From Petroclostridium sp. X23 (GTDB taxonomy: Bacteria; Bacillota; Clostridia; SK-Y3), in contig NZ_CP124862.1 of NCBI RefSeq assembly GCF_030013905.1, positions 4,033,051 through 4,097,050 of the forward strand: 64,000 nucleotides of DNA. Reading direction: 5' to 3'. The number at the start of each line of letters is the position of its first letter. Position 1 is the stretch's first letter. Under the pieces are notes generated by a model. The model was not told the DNA's origin, did no database searches, and saw only the letters and a program-made list of their open reading frames with translations. A program made the position numbers and the translations under genes. Shown one piece after another: positions 8,553 through 18,218 of this stretch.

Positions 8553-10661
8553 ATGGAGCAGAGTAAAAGATTAAGAACATTTGATGGTGTTTTTACACCT
8601 ACAATTTTAACTATATTAGGAGTAATCATGTACCTGCGATTAGGGTGGATTACCGGTAATGCAGGCTTTTTAGGTACGCTGGTAATCATTCTTATCGCAC
8701 ATATAATTACCATTTGCACTACGTTATCCATGTCTTCGATGCTGACCAACATTCAGATAGAAGCAGGAGGTGCTTACGCTATTGTGGCGCGTTCATTGGG
8801 GTTGGAAATGGGTGGAGCGATAGGGATTCCGCTGTATCTTTCACAAACCATTTCAGTCGCATTCTATATATCAGGATTTACAGAGTTGTGGGTATCTATC
8901 TTCCCGGAACATCCTATGTGGTTAATTGGTGTGATCACTTGGCTTGTACTGGCGGGTATATCTATGGTTAGCGCTACACTTGCTTTTCGCCTTCAGTATA
9001 TTGTATTGGCTGCCGTAGGAGTTTCGATTTTTTCCTTTTTACTCGGGCCTTCTATAAATACTGAAGGAATCACTTTAATAGGAAAATTTGAACAAGCCGG
9101 TTTTTGGGAGACATTTGCTATTTTTTTTCCCGCTGTTACAGGGATTTTAGCGGGGGCGTCCATGTCGGGTGAGCTGCAAAACCCCAAAAAAAGTATCATC
9201 AAGGGTACTCTGGCAGCAGTATTTACGGGATTAGGGGTTTATATACTTTTAGCGTTTTGGTTCGCAAGGCAAGCTTCACAGGAGATGCTGCTCTCAAACA
9301 GTTCTATCATCATGGAGTTGGCGTTTTCAAAGCCGTTAATTATTGCAGGGATTATGGGTGCCGTACTATCGTCGGCTCTTTCTACTTTGGTTGGTGCACC
9401 TAGAACTTTAGCGGCGCTGGCAGACAACAGGACCATACCTTTTGCTAGAGAATTAGGTGCGAAAGCAGCGAATGGTGAGCCCCGTAATGCGGTATTAGTA
9501 TCTTCGGTCATCAGCCTTGCTGTTATTTTACTAGGGAACTTGAATAGCCTTGCAGAGCTATTGACACTTTTTTTCCTTACAACTTATGGTATGATTAATC
9601 TTGTTGTATTTTTAGAACAGTTTATAGGTGTGACTAGTTTTAGGCCTCGTTTTTTGCTCTCGATTTTGGTGCCTATTATAGGGTTCTTAGGTTGCCTATT
9701 TGCAATGCTTCTCATTAACCAGTTATTCACTCTGGTTACGCTTTTTGTTGTTGTTTTTATCTATTATATTCTTAGCAAAAAGAACCTTGTATCTCCTTGG
9801 GGGGATGTGCGGGGTGGTGTCTTTACGGCGGTAACCGAATGGGCGGCGCAAAAGGCGATGTCTATGCCCTATCATCCTCGTCTTTGGAAGCCTTCTATTG
9901 TGATACCGGTTGAAAAACCCGAAGATTTCAGACGTATATCGCGATTTGTCAGGAGTTTGATCTATCCATCGGGTAGGGTATACTATCTGACCATCTGCGG
10001 CGAAGGAAACTGTGTGCAAGATACTGAGCACAGTGTTGATGAACTGCTGGTTCCTTTGAAAAGTGAAAACCTATTTGCACATAAAGTGATTATCAGAGGT
10101 GGGGAATTTAGCAGGGATTTTCAAATTATATTGCAAAGTATGATGAGTACTTTTTTACCTCCTAATACGGCTTTCTTTACTATCAGCAACCAACCCGAAA
10201 AGCAGGATAAATTTAATGTGCTGTTGAATAGTTTGAAGAGTTTGAAAATCGGTCTCATGTGTATGCATCTTCATCCTAAATATGGGCTAGGGCAGGAAAA
10301 GAGAGTTAACTTATGGTTAAGAGACAGAAGTCCCAATACAAACCTGGCTGTTTTAAGTGCACTGCATTTGAGCAGAAACTGGAATGCTTCTTTATATTTA
10401 ATAAGAGTTGTAAAAAACAGCGCCGGGAAAAAGAGAGCTGAAGAGGAACTGATCCAATTTGTAGAGGATGCGCGCTTGCCTAGAAGTACAGAAGTGAAGG
10501 TGATCATTGGTGAGTTTTGGAGCGTTGTTGAAAATGAGCCGGCAGATCTCAATATTTTTGGCATGCCTAACGGATATGAGCAGATGATGGACGTCATCAG
10601 GGTATGTCCTAACAGCATTCTGTTTGTAGCCGATTCAGGATTGGAAAGCGCATTGGTTTAA
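8553..10661 (+). CDS. APC-superfamily permease, SLC12 (cation-chloride cotransporter)-like
   Basis: Integral membrane transporter of 702 residues. About twelve hydrophobic segments fill residues 15-425; TM1 carries FTPTILTILGVIMYLRLGW and TM3 IEAGGAYAIVARSLG, the pattern of SLC12-type and amino-acid permeases. A soluble C-terminal region of about 270 residues follows (from about residue 430), resembling the cytosolic regulatory domain of cation-chloride cotransporters. GGAGGAATAGC before ATG 8553 fixes the start. Substrate is not shown by sequence: inorganic ions (K, Na, Cl) or amino acids are both possible. Single gene with a strong terminator. Confidence 0.85.
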   Translation: MEQSKRLRTFDGVFTPTILTILGVIMYLRLGWITGNAGFLGTLVIILIAHIITICTTLSMSSMLTNIQIEAGGAYAIVARSLGLEMGGAIGIPLYLSQTISVAFYISGFTELWVSIFPEHPMWLIGVITWLVLAGISMVSATLAFRLQYIVLAAVGVSIFSFLLGPSINTEGITLIGKFEQAGFWETFAIFFPAVTGILAGASMSGELQNPKKSIIKGTLAAVFTGLGVYILLAFWFARQASQEMLLSNSSIIMELAFSKPLIIAGIMGAVLSSALSTLVGAPRTLAALADNRTIPFARELGAKAANGEPRNAVLVSSVISLAVILLGNLNSLAELLTLFFLTTYGMINLVVFLEQFIGVTSFRPRFLLSILVPIIGFLGCLFAMLLINQLFTLVTLFVVVFIYYILSKKNLVSPWGDVRGGVFTAVTEWAAQKAMSMPYHPRLWKPSIVIPVEKPEDFRRISRFVRSLIYPSGRVYYLTICGEGNCVQDTEHSVDELLVPLKSENLFAHKVIIRGGEFSRDFQIILQSMMSTFLPPNTAFFTISNQPEKQDKFNVLLNSLKSLKIGLMCMHLHPKYGLGQEKRVNLWLRDRSPNTNLAVLSALHLSRNWNASLYLIRVVKNSAGKKRAEEELIQFVEDARLPRSTEVKVIIGEFWSVVENEPADLNIFGMPNGYEQMMDVIRVCPNSILFVADSGLESALV

Positions 10662-10715
10662 GTAATGCAGACATTTGATGCACAAGCGAGAGTAGAAATT
10701 CCAGATTAAGTTGAT

Positions 10716-10768
10716 ATTGCCTGTAGAAAGATTTTATTTATATTATATCTTCCTACAGGCAATAGTTT
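10716..10768 (+). terminator. Terminator between convergent genes
   Basis: ATTGCCTGTAG / CTACAGGCAAT stem with a further AGAT/ATCT pairing, then TTTTTT. Sits between the permease and the convergent chemoreceptor and may serve both. Confidence 0.88.
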
Positions 10769-10788
10769 TTTATCTATAATTAAAATCA

Positions 10789-12645
10789 TTATTCGATTTT
10801 TAAATGGTGTACAGTGGATACTAATTCAGCCGCTATCTTATCTAATTCATCAGCAGAAGCAGCAATTTCCTCTGAAGCAGCATTTTGTTCCTGTGATAAA
10901 GCCAGTACCTGGTTATAAGCTGTAGCGGTTTGATTGATAATACTTGATATTCCTTCTATAGATTCTTTAACTACTTCAGTATCTTTTGTCATATGAGTTG
11001 AGGATTTAACAACTTCTTTAATCTGCTCTGAAATCTGCTTTATCGACGAAATAATATCACTAAAGGCAGTTTCTGTTTTGGTAATTTCTTGCTTTCCAAT
11101 ATCTATCTCTTTCTGATTTTCACTTGTAGAAAGTATAACGTTCTCAATTTCCTTTCTAATGCTATTAATGAATTGGGAAATGCTTTGTGAAGACTTATTG
11201 GTCTCTTCAGCTAATTTACGTATTTCTTCTGCAACTACTCCAAAACCCTTTCCTTGTTCCCCTGCTCTTGCAGCCTCAATGGCCGCATTTAGAGCTAATA
11301 GATTTATTTGTTCGGATATAGAAGAAATTATCTGTACAATATTACTGATTTTATCAGAGCTTACATGCAGATCTTGAATTACCGATTGAACATGATTGGA
11401 GGAATCCTCTATTTTGTTCATTTGGATAATAGCGCCGCTTACTACATGTTTACCTGCATTTGCAGACTCGGTAACTGCCGTAGAAACATTATGCATATGC
11501 AATGTAGCTTCATTTACTTTATCTAAGGTAGTCTGAAGCTGCTTAGCTAGCGAGTTAGTCTCATTAATATATTGTACCTGTTTTTCAGCTTCACAAGTTA
11601 TTTGTTCAATGGTTTTTGCGACCTCACTAGCGGAAGCGCCACTTTCTTCAGCAGTTGCAGCTAATTGCTGAGTAGATGCCGATACTTGAGAGGATAATAT
11701 AGTAATATTTTTAGCTATATTTTTAAAACCTATCAACATATTGTTAAATGATTCAATCATTTGCTGTATCTCGTCACCGCTGGCTTTTTTATAGGTGATG
11801 CAGTGCTCGCAATCTTTTAATTTCCTTGCTAAATTTTCCTGGACTTCGCCCCTACAATGAGTTCCGGATATTTGCCAGCAACGAAGATTATCACTGTTGT
11901 AAGCAGGACACGATTTCGTCTCGCAGTGCAGCAATTTCCAACAAGGCTTAAGTTTTTTATTTTCAATAAGCGAGGTTAAATCACCGGTTTCTGCCTTTTT
12001 CATGGATAATACGATTTTTTGTACCGTATTAATAATACTGTTCATAGCTAACATTAATAAACTTAAAGATACGGCCATCACAGCAACTATTATTGCCACT
12101 ATTTTATACGCAAAAGGCTTCATAATGCTTTTTATATTTTCCTCGGGGATACCTACAAAAAACATACCAATGATGTTTCCGTCGTCGTCTTTAATAGGTT
12201 TGTATTGTGTAAGAAAAGGTTTGTCTACAACCATGGCTTTCCCGTGGAAACTTTTACCTTGAGTCAGTACCGTATTTATTACTTCAGGGGAAGCCTGCGT
12301 GCCGATTGCTCTAGTACTATCTTCGTTTATTACATTTGTCGATACTCTCGTTTCATTTAAGAAAATCGTTACATATGAACCTGATAGTTTATGAATAGTA
12401 TCTATCAATTCATAGTTTTCATTAATTAATGTGCTCCCTTTATACAAGGTGTCATTTTGAATATTCCATACTCCTTTATATTCTTCATCAATTAACTGAT
12501 AAGCAATGTTCATTTCTGATAAGAGTACTTGGTTGGTAAACAGCTCGTTCGTTTGAAAATATACCAGGGTAGATAGGAGTAAGCCTAGGATAGTAAATAA
12601 GCTTATTACTATGAATAATAGCTTGCTTTTTAGTTTCAGATTCAT
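10789..12645 (-). CDS. Methyl-accepting chemotaxis protein with Cys-rich insert
   Basis: Membrane chemoreceptor of 618 residues. TM1 (about 10-32) and TM2 (about 180-205) enclose a single-Cache-like sensor domain containing [17 protein letters not shown] and IIGMFFVGI, typical of sCache sensors. After TM2 comes a HAMP-like region into which a Cys-rich module is inserted (about residues 235-285): CWKLLHC, SCPAY, RCWQ, THCRG and DCEHC, i.e. eight cysteines in the 'two-CW' style. The signalling domain has the highly conserved hairpin tip [33 protein letters not shown] (key part [10 protein letters not shown]). It is divergent from a second chemoreceptor and near cheW. The Cys module suggests metal, heme or redox sensing, which is inference. 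Confidence 0.9.
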   Translation of the reverse strand: MNLKLKSKLLFIVISLFTILGLLLSTLVYFQTNELFTNQVLLSEMNIAYQLIDEEYKGVWNIQNDTLYKGSTLINENYELIDTIHKLSGSYVTIFLNETRVSTNVINEDSTRAIGTQASPEVINTVLTQGKSFHGKAMVVDKPFLTQYKPIKDDDGNIIGMFFVGIPEENIKSIMKPFAYKIVAIIVAVMAVSLSLLMLAMNSIINTVQKIVLSMKKAETGDLTSLIENKKLKPCWKLLHCETKSCPAYNSDNLRCWQISGTHCRGEVQENLARKLKDCEHCITYKKASGDEIQQMIESFNNMLIGFKNIAKNITILSSQVSASTQQLAATAEESGASASEVAKTIEQITCEAEKQVQYINETNSLAKQLQTTLDKVNEATLHMHNVSTAVTESANAGKHVVSGAIIQMNKIEDSSNHVQSVIQDLHVSSDKISNIVQIISSISEQINLLALNAAIEAARAGEQGKGFGVVAEEIRKLAEETNKSSQSISQFINSIRKEIENVILSTSENQKEIDIGKQEITKTETAFSDIISSIKQISEQIKEVVKSSTHMTKDTEVVKESIEGISSIINQTATAYNQVLALSQEQNAASEEIAASADELDKIAAELVSTVHHLKIE

Positions 12646-12873
12646 ATGATGGCCTCCTTTGATAATGATATAGCAGTTCGTGTTGTAAGTATAAGACGTA
12701 TACTAGTATAGTTTCGACAAAAGTTTAACAAATCCTGCAAAAGACGTGTGATATTATCAAATTTATCTGTTGATTATCGAAAAAAATCATCAAATATTAG
12801 AGGGTTTTGTAGAAATATGTCGAAATATATTATTAGTAGTAACCAATATTTACTATATGAGGGGGAGCAAAGG

Positions 12874-13923
12874 ATGAGTAACAGAACTACCGAAATGAAT
12901 AACGTTATTGATTTAAGCAAGGTGAAACTCACAGACATTATTGACTTGGAATTTCTGCAAAAATTCCAGGATGACTTTGCGACAGGAATAGGTCTGGCCA
13001 GTGTTACAGTAGATTTAGACGGAAACCCCGTAACAAAACCAAGCAAGTATACAAGGTTTTGCATGGACTATACTCATTCAACAGATATTGGTGATAAGAG
13101 GTGTGCCGAATCCCACCGCAGAGGGGGAGAAGAAGCGGCAAGAACAGGGAAACCTTATGTTTATGAATGTCATGCCGGATTAATAGATTTTGCAGCTCCT
13201 ATTATGTTGGAAGGAAAACAAATCGGTACGATACTTGGGGGACAGGTTTTGACAGACTCACCTGAATTTGAAAAATATGAAAAAATAGCTAAAGAAATTG
13301 GTGTAGATTCCGATGCATATATGGAAGCGGTTAAAGAAGTAAAAACCTTGTCTAAAGAACGAATCGAAGCAGCTGCAAACGTTCTTTGGATTGTAGCTAA
13401 TAATATTACTAAGACGTGGTATGATCAGCATAAACTAGGAGGCATGGCGGGTATTTTAAACGAAGGTATTACCCAAATATCGGCGACCATGGAGCAGATG
13501 GCTGCCTCTGCAACCGAAGTGAATCATAACCAAGCGTTGCTAAATAAAGAGATTCAGAATGTAAATACTTTAACAGAGCAAATAAATGAAGTAATCGACT
13601 TTATCAAAGAAATCGCGGATGAAACCAGACTTTTGGGATTGAATGCTGCAATAGAAGCAGCAAAAGCCGGGGAAGCAGGATTAGGATTCGGGGTTGTGGC
13701 ACAAGAAATACGGAAACTTTCAAGTGATTCAAAACAAACTGTCAATAAAATTAAAGAATTTACGTTAAATATAAAAAAGTCGGTCAGCAAAACAGTCGAA
13801 ATGGCAAATTCAACAACAGATGCGACACAGCAGCAAGCAGCAGCCATACAAGAAGTGAGTGCAGGACTGGAAGAAATGAACAGTCTTTCCGAAGAATTGG
13901 ATAGTCTGGCAACAAAAGCGTAA
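12874..13923 (+). CDS. Soluble chemoreceptor with PocR ligand-binding domain
   Basis: A 349-residue cytosolic signalling protein without membrane segments. The N-terminal half is a PocR domain: [46 protein letters not shown] and [14 protein letters not shown], with conserved Cys and His. The C-terminal half is a methyl-accepting signalling domain with tip [18 protein letters not shown] choose ATG 12874 because GAGGGGGAGC lies just upstream and PocR homology begins soon after; the longer frame from 12748 adds 42 residues of unlikely sequence. cheW follows after about 40 bases, so both are probably one operon. PocR domains are known to bind small hydrocarbon-derived ligands; the ligand here is unknown. 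Confidence 0.85.
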   Translation: MSNRTTEMNNVIDLSKVKLTDIIDLEFLQKFQDDFATGIGLASVTVDLDGNPVTKPSKYTRFCMDYTHSTDIGDKRCAESHRRGGEEAARTGKPYVYECHAGLIDFAAPIMLEGKQIGTILGGQVLTDSPEFEKYEKIAKEIGVDSDAYMEAVKEVKTLSKERIEAAANVLWIVANNITKTWYDQHKLGGMAGILNEGITQISATMEQMAASATEVNHNQALLNKEIQNVNTLTEQINEVIDFIKEIADETRLLGLNAAIEAAKAGEAGLGFGVVAQEIRKLSSDSKQTVNKIKEFTLNIKKSVSKTVEMANSTTDATQQQAAAIQEVSAGLEEMNSLSEELDSLATKA

Positions 13924-13964
13924 CAGGAATTTATCATCTTAAAAAAATAAATGAGGTGAGTGTG

Positions 13965-14438
13965 ATGGCATTTGTTCAGTTGGTTACTTTTGAATTGTGT
14001 GGAGGAGAGTATGGTATTGATATCAATTCAATTAATGGTATTGTAAAAAGCAAGAGCTATAAAGTTATTAAGGTACCCAATTCACCAAAATATTTGGAAG
14101 GGATTATTAACCTTAGAGGCCGTATTAATCCTATATTTAATTTAAAGAAGAAATTTGATATGGATGATAAAACTATTAATGAGGACAGCAAAATTATTAT
14201 CGTGAATAATGAGGAGGCTACGGTTGGATTTATTGTAGATGAGGTAACCGATATTTTCAAGCTTAATGATGACGATATTGAATCTGTACCTGGCAGTATA
14301 AACGGTAATGACAGAGCATATATAAAAGGAATAGCAAACTTTGAAGACCGAATTATTTTAATACTTGATCTTATAAAAACTATGTCGGATGATGAAGTAC
14401 AACAGTTAAGGTCTATCTCGGATATGGATATGCAGTAA
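13965..14438 (+). CDS. cheW: CheW-like chemotaxis coupling protein
   Basis: A 157-residue single-domain CheW protein that would link chemoreceptors to the CheA kinase. Typical strands are present: LVTFELCGGEYGIDI, IIKVPNSPKYLEGIINLRGRI, VGFIVDEV and YIKGIANFEDRIILILDL (key motifs EGIINLRG and VDEVTDI). ATG 13965 has GAGGTGAG 7 bases upstream; an in-frame GTG at 13956 lies inside that site. It sits right behind the PocR chemoreceptor, which it presumably serves. No cheA is in the window. Confidence 0.9.
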   Translation: MAFVQLVTFELCGGEYGIDINSINGIVKSKSYKVIKVPNSPKYLEGIINLRGRINPIFNLKKKFDMDDKTINEDSKIIIVNNEEATVGFIVDEVTDIFKLNDDDIESVPGSINGNDRAYIKGIANFEDRIILILDLIKTMSDDEVQQLRSISDMDMQ

Positions 14439-14747
14439 TAGTCCGGTTGGGAGATTGAGGTAATGATTGGATAGAATTTTTATTGAATGATTTGAAAATA
14501 ACTGACACAATATAGTAACACAGTATATATTTATGATAACATTGGATGAATAATATTGGATATTAAAGTTATGCAAAGGCGCGGTGATTTTTCAACGTGC
14601 CTGTTTTATTTCATATGATAAAGAATTCATTTTGGAGAGGACGGAGAAAAGGAAGAGATTTGTATTGGGGTCAATGAGTATGAGGTTATTGTGAAAAAAA
14701 TGAACTTTATGTAGACTAAGTGCATAGGATATATTGAGGTGAGCAAT
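14439..14747 (+). other. Non-coding stretch with a terminator-like hairpin
   Basis: No gene is seen. GGCGCGGTG / CAACGTGCC (about 14579-14602) forms a hairpin followed by TGTTTTATTT and may end the chemoreceptor-cheW transcript or a small RNA. It resembles in form the hairpin at 7189-7230. A GAGAGGACGGAG stretch at about 14634-14646 is a possible relic ribosome binding site without a long frame. Confidence 0.45.
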
Positions 14748-15023
14748 ATGGATTTATCTTTTACCTTGTTGATTCCTATCGTGTATGCATTAGTCGAAAC
14801 TCTTGAAAAGTTTGGCTTGAAAAGAAAATATGCGCATTTGCTGGCTATTCCGTTAGGGATTTTGGTAAGCTTTTTAGGTCTTGATAATCTTTTGATAAGA
14901 GAGTATGTTTTTTATGGAATTCTTATCGGGGTAGGGGCTGTAGGAACTTGTGATACCCTGTGTAATGCAGTAGGCGTGCTAAAGGATGAGAAAGATTCAA
15001 ATGCCAATGAGAATAAAAAATGA
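14748..15023 (+). CDS. Small membrane protein, holin-like
   Basis: A 91-residue protein with two to three hydrophobic segments (residues 2-18, 30-45, 55-80) and a charged C-terminal tail (KDEKDSNANENKK). The layout (short N-terminal TM, ILIGVGAVGTCDTLCNAVG segment, hydrophilic end) is like small phage-type holins but there is no endolysin or phage gene nearby. ATG 14748 is preferred, as GAGGTGAGC lies directly upstream; the GTG at 14739 is part of that site. Followed by a GACAGGCAT/ATGCCTGTC hairpin. Function unknown. Confidence 0.6.
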   Translation: MDLSFTLLIPIVYALVETLEKFGLKRKYAHLLAIPLGILVSFLGLDNLLIREYVFYGILIGVGAVGTCDTLCNAVGVLKDEKDSNANENKK

Positions 15024-15040
15024 CAGGCATAATGCCTGTC
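15022..15040 (+). terminator. Short perfect hairpin after the small membrane gene
   Basis: GACAGGCAT-A-ATGCCTGTC overlaps the end of the coding region and is preceded by AAAAAA but lacks a strong T-run; a weak terminator. Confidence 0.55.
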
Positions 15041-15233
15041 GTTTGAATATATAATAAATATTTTTGAAAAAATAAAGATAAATCGAATTGTGCATTGTAT
15101 TTTTTTCAATTTTATATTATCATGGATTTTACAGAATAAAATATAGACGATGAAGTCTTAGGAAAAGCTATGCCCTGAAAGTATGAGAACAGGCGTAACT
15201 TTTTTTAAGGTTTTTTATTAAGGAGAAGTATAC

Positions 15234-15817
15234 ATGGCCCTTGAATATGGGGCACATATGCTTCAGGGGTACTATTTTGCCAAGCCGGATTTTATTGATA
15301 GCGGGTTTATTGCAAGCCTGAATTCTAAGGTAAATGTACTGCCGATCATTGGAAAAACTATATGAAGAAGAAAATGAAGAGTGAAAAGCGGTATAAAAGA
15401 TTGATAGACTCTGTCATAAGTAATCTCGTTTTTGAATTGGAAAAAAGCGAATCGGAGGAATTTGACAGACTGATACTACAATTCGTACGTGATAATGAAT
15501 GGTTAAATATTAAATGCGGCTACATACTTAGTGAAAAAGGTATTCAGGTTAGTAACACCATTTTCAGCAGTGAGAGAAAGGGTCATCGTAAAGGTCTGAT
15601 GTATTATCCATCAAGCGTTGGTGCGGATAATTCTCTTAAAAGATATTATTATGAACTGATTAATTTTAGAATGAACAAGTATATATCGGATCCGTATATC
15701 TCTCATGCAACCGGGAGTGTATGTGTCACTGTTTCCTCAGTGTTTAGAAATACAAACAATACAAGATATATTCTATGCATAGATATTGTAAATGATTGCA
15801 TCATAAATACAGTTTGA
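15234..15817 (+). pseudogene. Broken EAL-domain c-di-GMP phosphodiesterase (3' remnant, frameshifted)
   Basis: Frame 15234-15365 encodes 43 residues beginning ALEYGAHMLQGYYFAKP, the C-terminal strand of an EAL domain. Its TGA overlaps ATG 15362 of a second frame (15362-15817, 151 residues) whose sequence, with KKRYKRLID-type helix, GYILSEKGIQVSNTI, GLMYYP, SLKRYYYELI, YISHATGSVCVTVS and YILCIDI, matches the PAS/Cache-like domain that follows EAL in many clostridial phosphodiesterases. The catalytic EAL part is missing upstream and the two pieces are out of frame, so this is a deletion plus frameshift remnant. Oddly, ATG 15234 has a good AAGGAGA site, so the pieces may still be translated. A terminator follows at 15828. 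Confidence 0.75.
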
Positions 15818-15827
15818 ACATTCACCG

Positions 15828-15855
15828 ATACCGGCCCAAAGGCCGGTATTATCTT
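15828..15855 (+). terminator. Terminator after EAL remnant
   Basis: Perfect ATACCGGCC-CAAA-GGCCGGTAT stem followed by TATCTTT. Confidence 0.85.
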
Positions 15856-15918
15856 TCAAGTTTAAATATATTCCAAAATCCTCATGGTAGTATTGTTATT
15901 AATTCAAAAATTTTACTA

Positions 15919-15963
15919 TTGACGTATTGCATATATAATTATATAATTAGGTAGGCAACCTAA
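15919..15963 (+). promoter_or_regulatory. Promoter and MarR-type operator
   Basis: TTGACG (15919-15924), 17-bp spacer, TATAAT (15942-15947). Overlapping the -10 end is an inverted repeat TTAGGT-AGGCA-ACCTAA (15947-15963). Its position lets the MarR protein encoded just downstream block transcription of its own operon. Confidence 0.8.
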
Positions 15964-16003
15964 ATAAATGATTGCTCAGTGAAAAAATATTAGAGGTGAG
16001 AAG

Positions 16004-16453
16004 ATGGATCGTAATAATAATGAGACTGCGCAGCGGCTTGTGGAATGTTTTTCTCGGTTTCATAGAATAAATTGGCATCAGAAGCCCATCGTGGGATTAA
16101 AACACAGCGAGATTAGGGTTTTGTTTTGTATCAAAAAGGAAGTTGGGACGGATGCTACCGGAATAAAGATTTCAGAGATTAGTAATACTTTAAGAGTTAC
16201 TTCTCCTACCGTAACTCAACTGGTAAATGGCCTTGAGTCTAATGGATTTGTGGAGCGTAGTATAGACCCGGAAGACCGGCGTGTAGTTCAAATAAGACTT
16301 ACAGAGAAAGGAGAAGATGTGATTAAAAAGGCTTCGGATGCATTTCATGCTTCATTAAATGGTTTGGTTGAATATTTGGGACAAGAAAAAAGTGCAGCGC
16401 TTATTGAGCTCTTATCAGAGGTATTTGTTTATTTTAATGAAATCAAAAAATAA
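16004..16453 (+). CDS. MarR-family transcriptional regulator
   Basis: A 149-residue winged-helix repressor. The recognition region ISEISNTLRVTSPTVTQLVNGLESNGFVERSIDPEDRRVVQIRLTEKG (key parts SPTVTQLVNGLE and DPEDRRVV) shows the helix-turn-helix and the 'DRR' wing typical of MarR. GAGGTGAGAAG before ATG 16004. It heads an operon with two ABC exporter half-genes (37 bases, then a 4-base overlap), the usual layout for drug-responsive efflux. The palindrome in its promoter is the likely binding site; ligand unknown. Confidence 0.93.
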   Translation: MDRNNNETAQRLVECFSRFHRINWHQKPIVGLKHSEIRVLFCIKKEVGTDATGIKISEISNTLRVTSPTVTQLVNGLESNGFVERSIDPEDRRVVQIRLTEKGEDVIKKASDAFHASLNGLVEYLGQEKSAALIELLSEVFVYFNEIKK

Positions 16454-16490
16454 AACTATTGAAAGTTTAAGTGACCGGAGATGATCATGT

Positions 16491-18218
16491 ATGATTAGAT
16501 TATTTAGATTCTTAATACCATATACACTTGCAGTGGCCGGTGTTTTGGTGCTTACGCTTATCCAAACCCTTTCCCAGCTGTATCTTCCCACACTGATGTC
16601 AGATATTGTTGACAAAGGGATCATCAGTGGTGATATAAATTATATTTATAGGATTGGTGGAGGGATGGTACTTGTGGCTGCTATTGGTGCTGTGAGCACA
16701 ATCTGGACCAGTGATCTTTCATCCAAAACGGCGGCCGGATTCGGCAAAAACCTACGAAGTATGCTATTTTCTCATGTTCAAAATTTCTCTCTGCGTGAGG
16801 TAGATAAGATAGGAACAGCATCACTCATTACAAGAACCACCAATGATATTACGCAAGTGCAGCAGGTAACGATGATGATCCTGAGGATGATGATCAGTGC
16901 ACCCATGATGTGCATAGGTGGAATTATCATGGCAGTATCAAAAGATCCTTCGCTTTCGCTTGTAATTATGGCAGCTATTCCAATTCTTATTGCAGCCATT
17001 GTTATCATCGCAACCAAAGGGCTACCGCTATTTAAGGCAATGCAGCTAAAGTTGGATAAACTAAATCTTGTTGTGCGTGAGTACCTTATAGGAATAAGGG
17101 TAATTCGTGCATTTGACCGCATTGATTATGAAAAGAGACGGTTTGGCGGTGCGAATAAGGACTTGGCTGATACGGCCATCACGGTGAATAAAATTATGGC
17201 CGCTTTAATGCCTATCATGACGTTGATTCTTAACTTCACAACGGTTGCGATCATTTGGTTTGGCGGTATTCGTATTGATAATGGGAGTATGCAAGTAGGA
17301 GATCTTATGGCTTTTATTCAGTATGTGATGCAGATTATGTTTTCTCTTATCATGGTTTCCATGATGTTTGTCATGTTTCCCCGTGCATCCGTTTCCGCAG
17401 CCAGGATTAACGAAGTGCTGGATCTCGTGCCTGAAATCAATGACCCGGTACAAGTTAAGAATACAGGCAATAAGCGAGGTCTTGTAGAGTTTAAAAATGT
17501 CAGCTTCAGTTATCCCGGTGCGGAACAGCCGGCGGTAGATAATATTTCTTTCCATGCGGTACCCGGTGAAGTTACTGCGATTGTAGGGAGTACCGGTTCG
17601 GGGAAAACAACACTGATTAGTCTTATTCCGCGTTTTTATGACGTAGAGAGTGGCAGTGTATCCATTGATGGTGTGGATGTTAGGGATATCCCTCAGAAAG
17701 ATCTTAGAGCTAAAATGGGTTTTGTTCCTCAAAATGTGCTTCTTTTTACCGGTACCATTGAGGATAATATAAGATTCGGAAAAAAAGATGCCTTGGATGA
17801 TGAAGTAAAGCATGCAGCAGAAATTGCACAAGCAACCGAGTTTATTTCAAGTATGCAGGATGGTTTTGCTACCCAAGTTGCACAAGGAGGGACCAATGTT
17901 TCCGGCGGACAGAAACAAAGGATTTCCATCGCGCGTGCACTCATCAGAAGACCGGAAATATATATATTTGACGATAGTTTTTCTGCGCTGGATTTTAAAA
18001 CCGATGCGAAGCTGCGTGCTGCGCTTAAGCAAGAAACGTCCCATGCGACGGTACTCATTGTCGCGCAAAGAGTCAGTACTGTTTTAGGGGCAGATCGTAT
18101 TGTTGTTTTGGAAAATGGTCATGTGGTTGGGATGGATAAGCATAAAGAGTTATTAAAGACCTGCGAGGTATATCGTGAGATCGTATCCTCACAGCTTTCG
18201 GAGGAGGAGATTGCATGA
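16491..18218 (+). CDS. ABC exporter half-transporter, subunit with degenerate catalytic Walker B
   Basis: A 575-residue type IV exporter: six TM helices in residues 1-310, then an ATPase domain with Walker A STGSGKTT, Q-loop VPQN, canonical signature VSGGQKQ (about 470) and Walker B IFDDSFSALD, where the catalytic Glu is replaced by Asp. The switch His is Gln (VAQRVST). These changes mark the non-hydrolysing site of heterodimeric exporters such as BmrC/BmrD or LmrC/LmrD. Its partner starts within the last four bases (ATGA overlap). Probable role: efflux of drugs or other amphipathic compounds, controlled by the MarR protein upstream. Confidence 0.92.
   Translation: MIRLFRFLIPYTLAVAGVLVLTLIQTLSQLYLPTLMSDIVDKGIISGDINYIYRIGGGMVLVAAIGAVSTIWTSDLSSKTAAGFGKNLRSMLFSHVQNFSLREVDKIGTASLITRTTNDITQVQQVTMMILRMMISAPMMCIGGIIMAVSKDPSLSLVIMAAIPILIAAIVIIATKGLPLFKAMQLKLDKLNLVVREYLIGIRVIRAFDRIDYEKRRFGGANKDLADTAITVNKIMAALMPIMTLILNFTTVAIIWFGGIRIDNGSMQVGDLMAFIQYVMQIMFSLIMVSMMFVMFPRASVSAARINEVLDLVPEINDPVQVKNTGNKRGLVEFKNVSFSYPGAEQPAVDNISFHAVPGEVTAIVGSTGSGKTTLISLIPRFYDVESGSVSIDGVDVRDIPQKDLRAKMGFVPQNVLLFTGTIEDNIRFGKKDALDDEVKHAAEIAQATEFISSMQDGFATQVAQGGTNVSGGQKQRISIARALIRRPEIYIFDDSFSALDFKTDAKLRAALKQETSHATVLIVAQRVSTVLGADRIVVLENGHVVGMDKHKELLKTCEVYREIVSSQLSEEEIA

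Noticed and set aside
12748..12873. N-terminal extension of the PocR chemoreceptor
   Set aside because: A strong ribosome binding site sits before ATG 12874 and the extra 42 residues look like translated promoter DNA.
14748..15023. Prophage holin
   Set aside because: No endolysin, portal, capsid or integrase gene is near; the hydrophobic layout alone is not enough.
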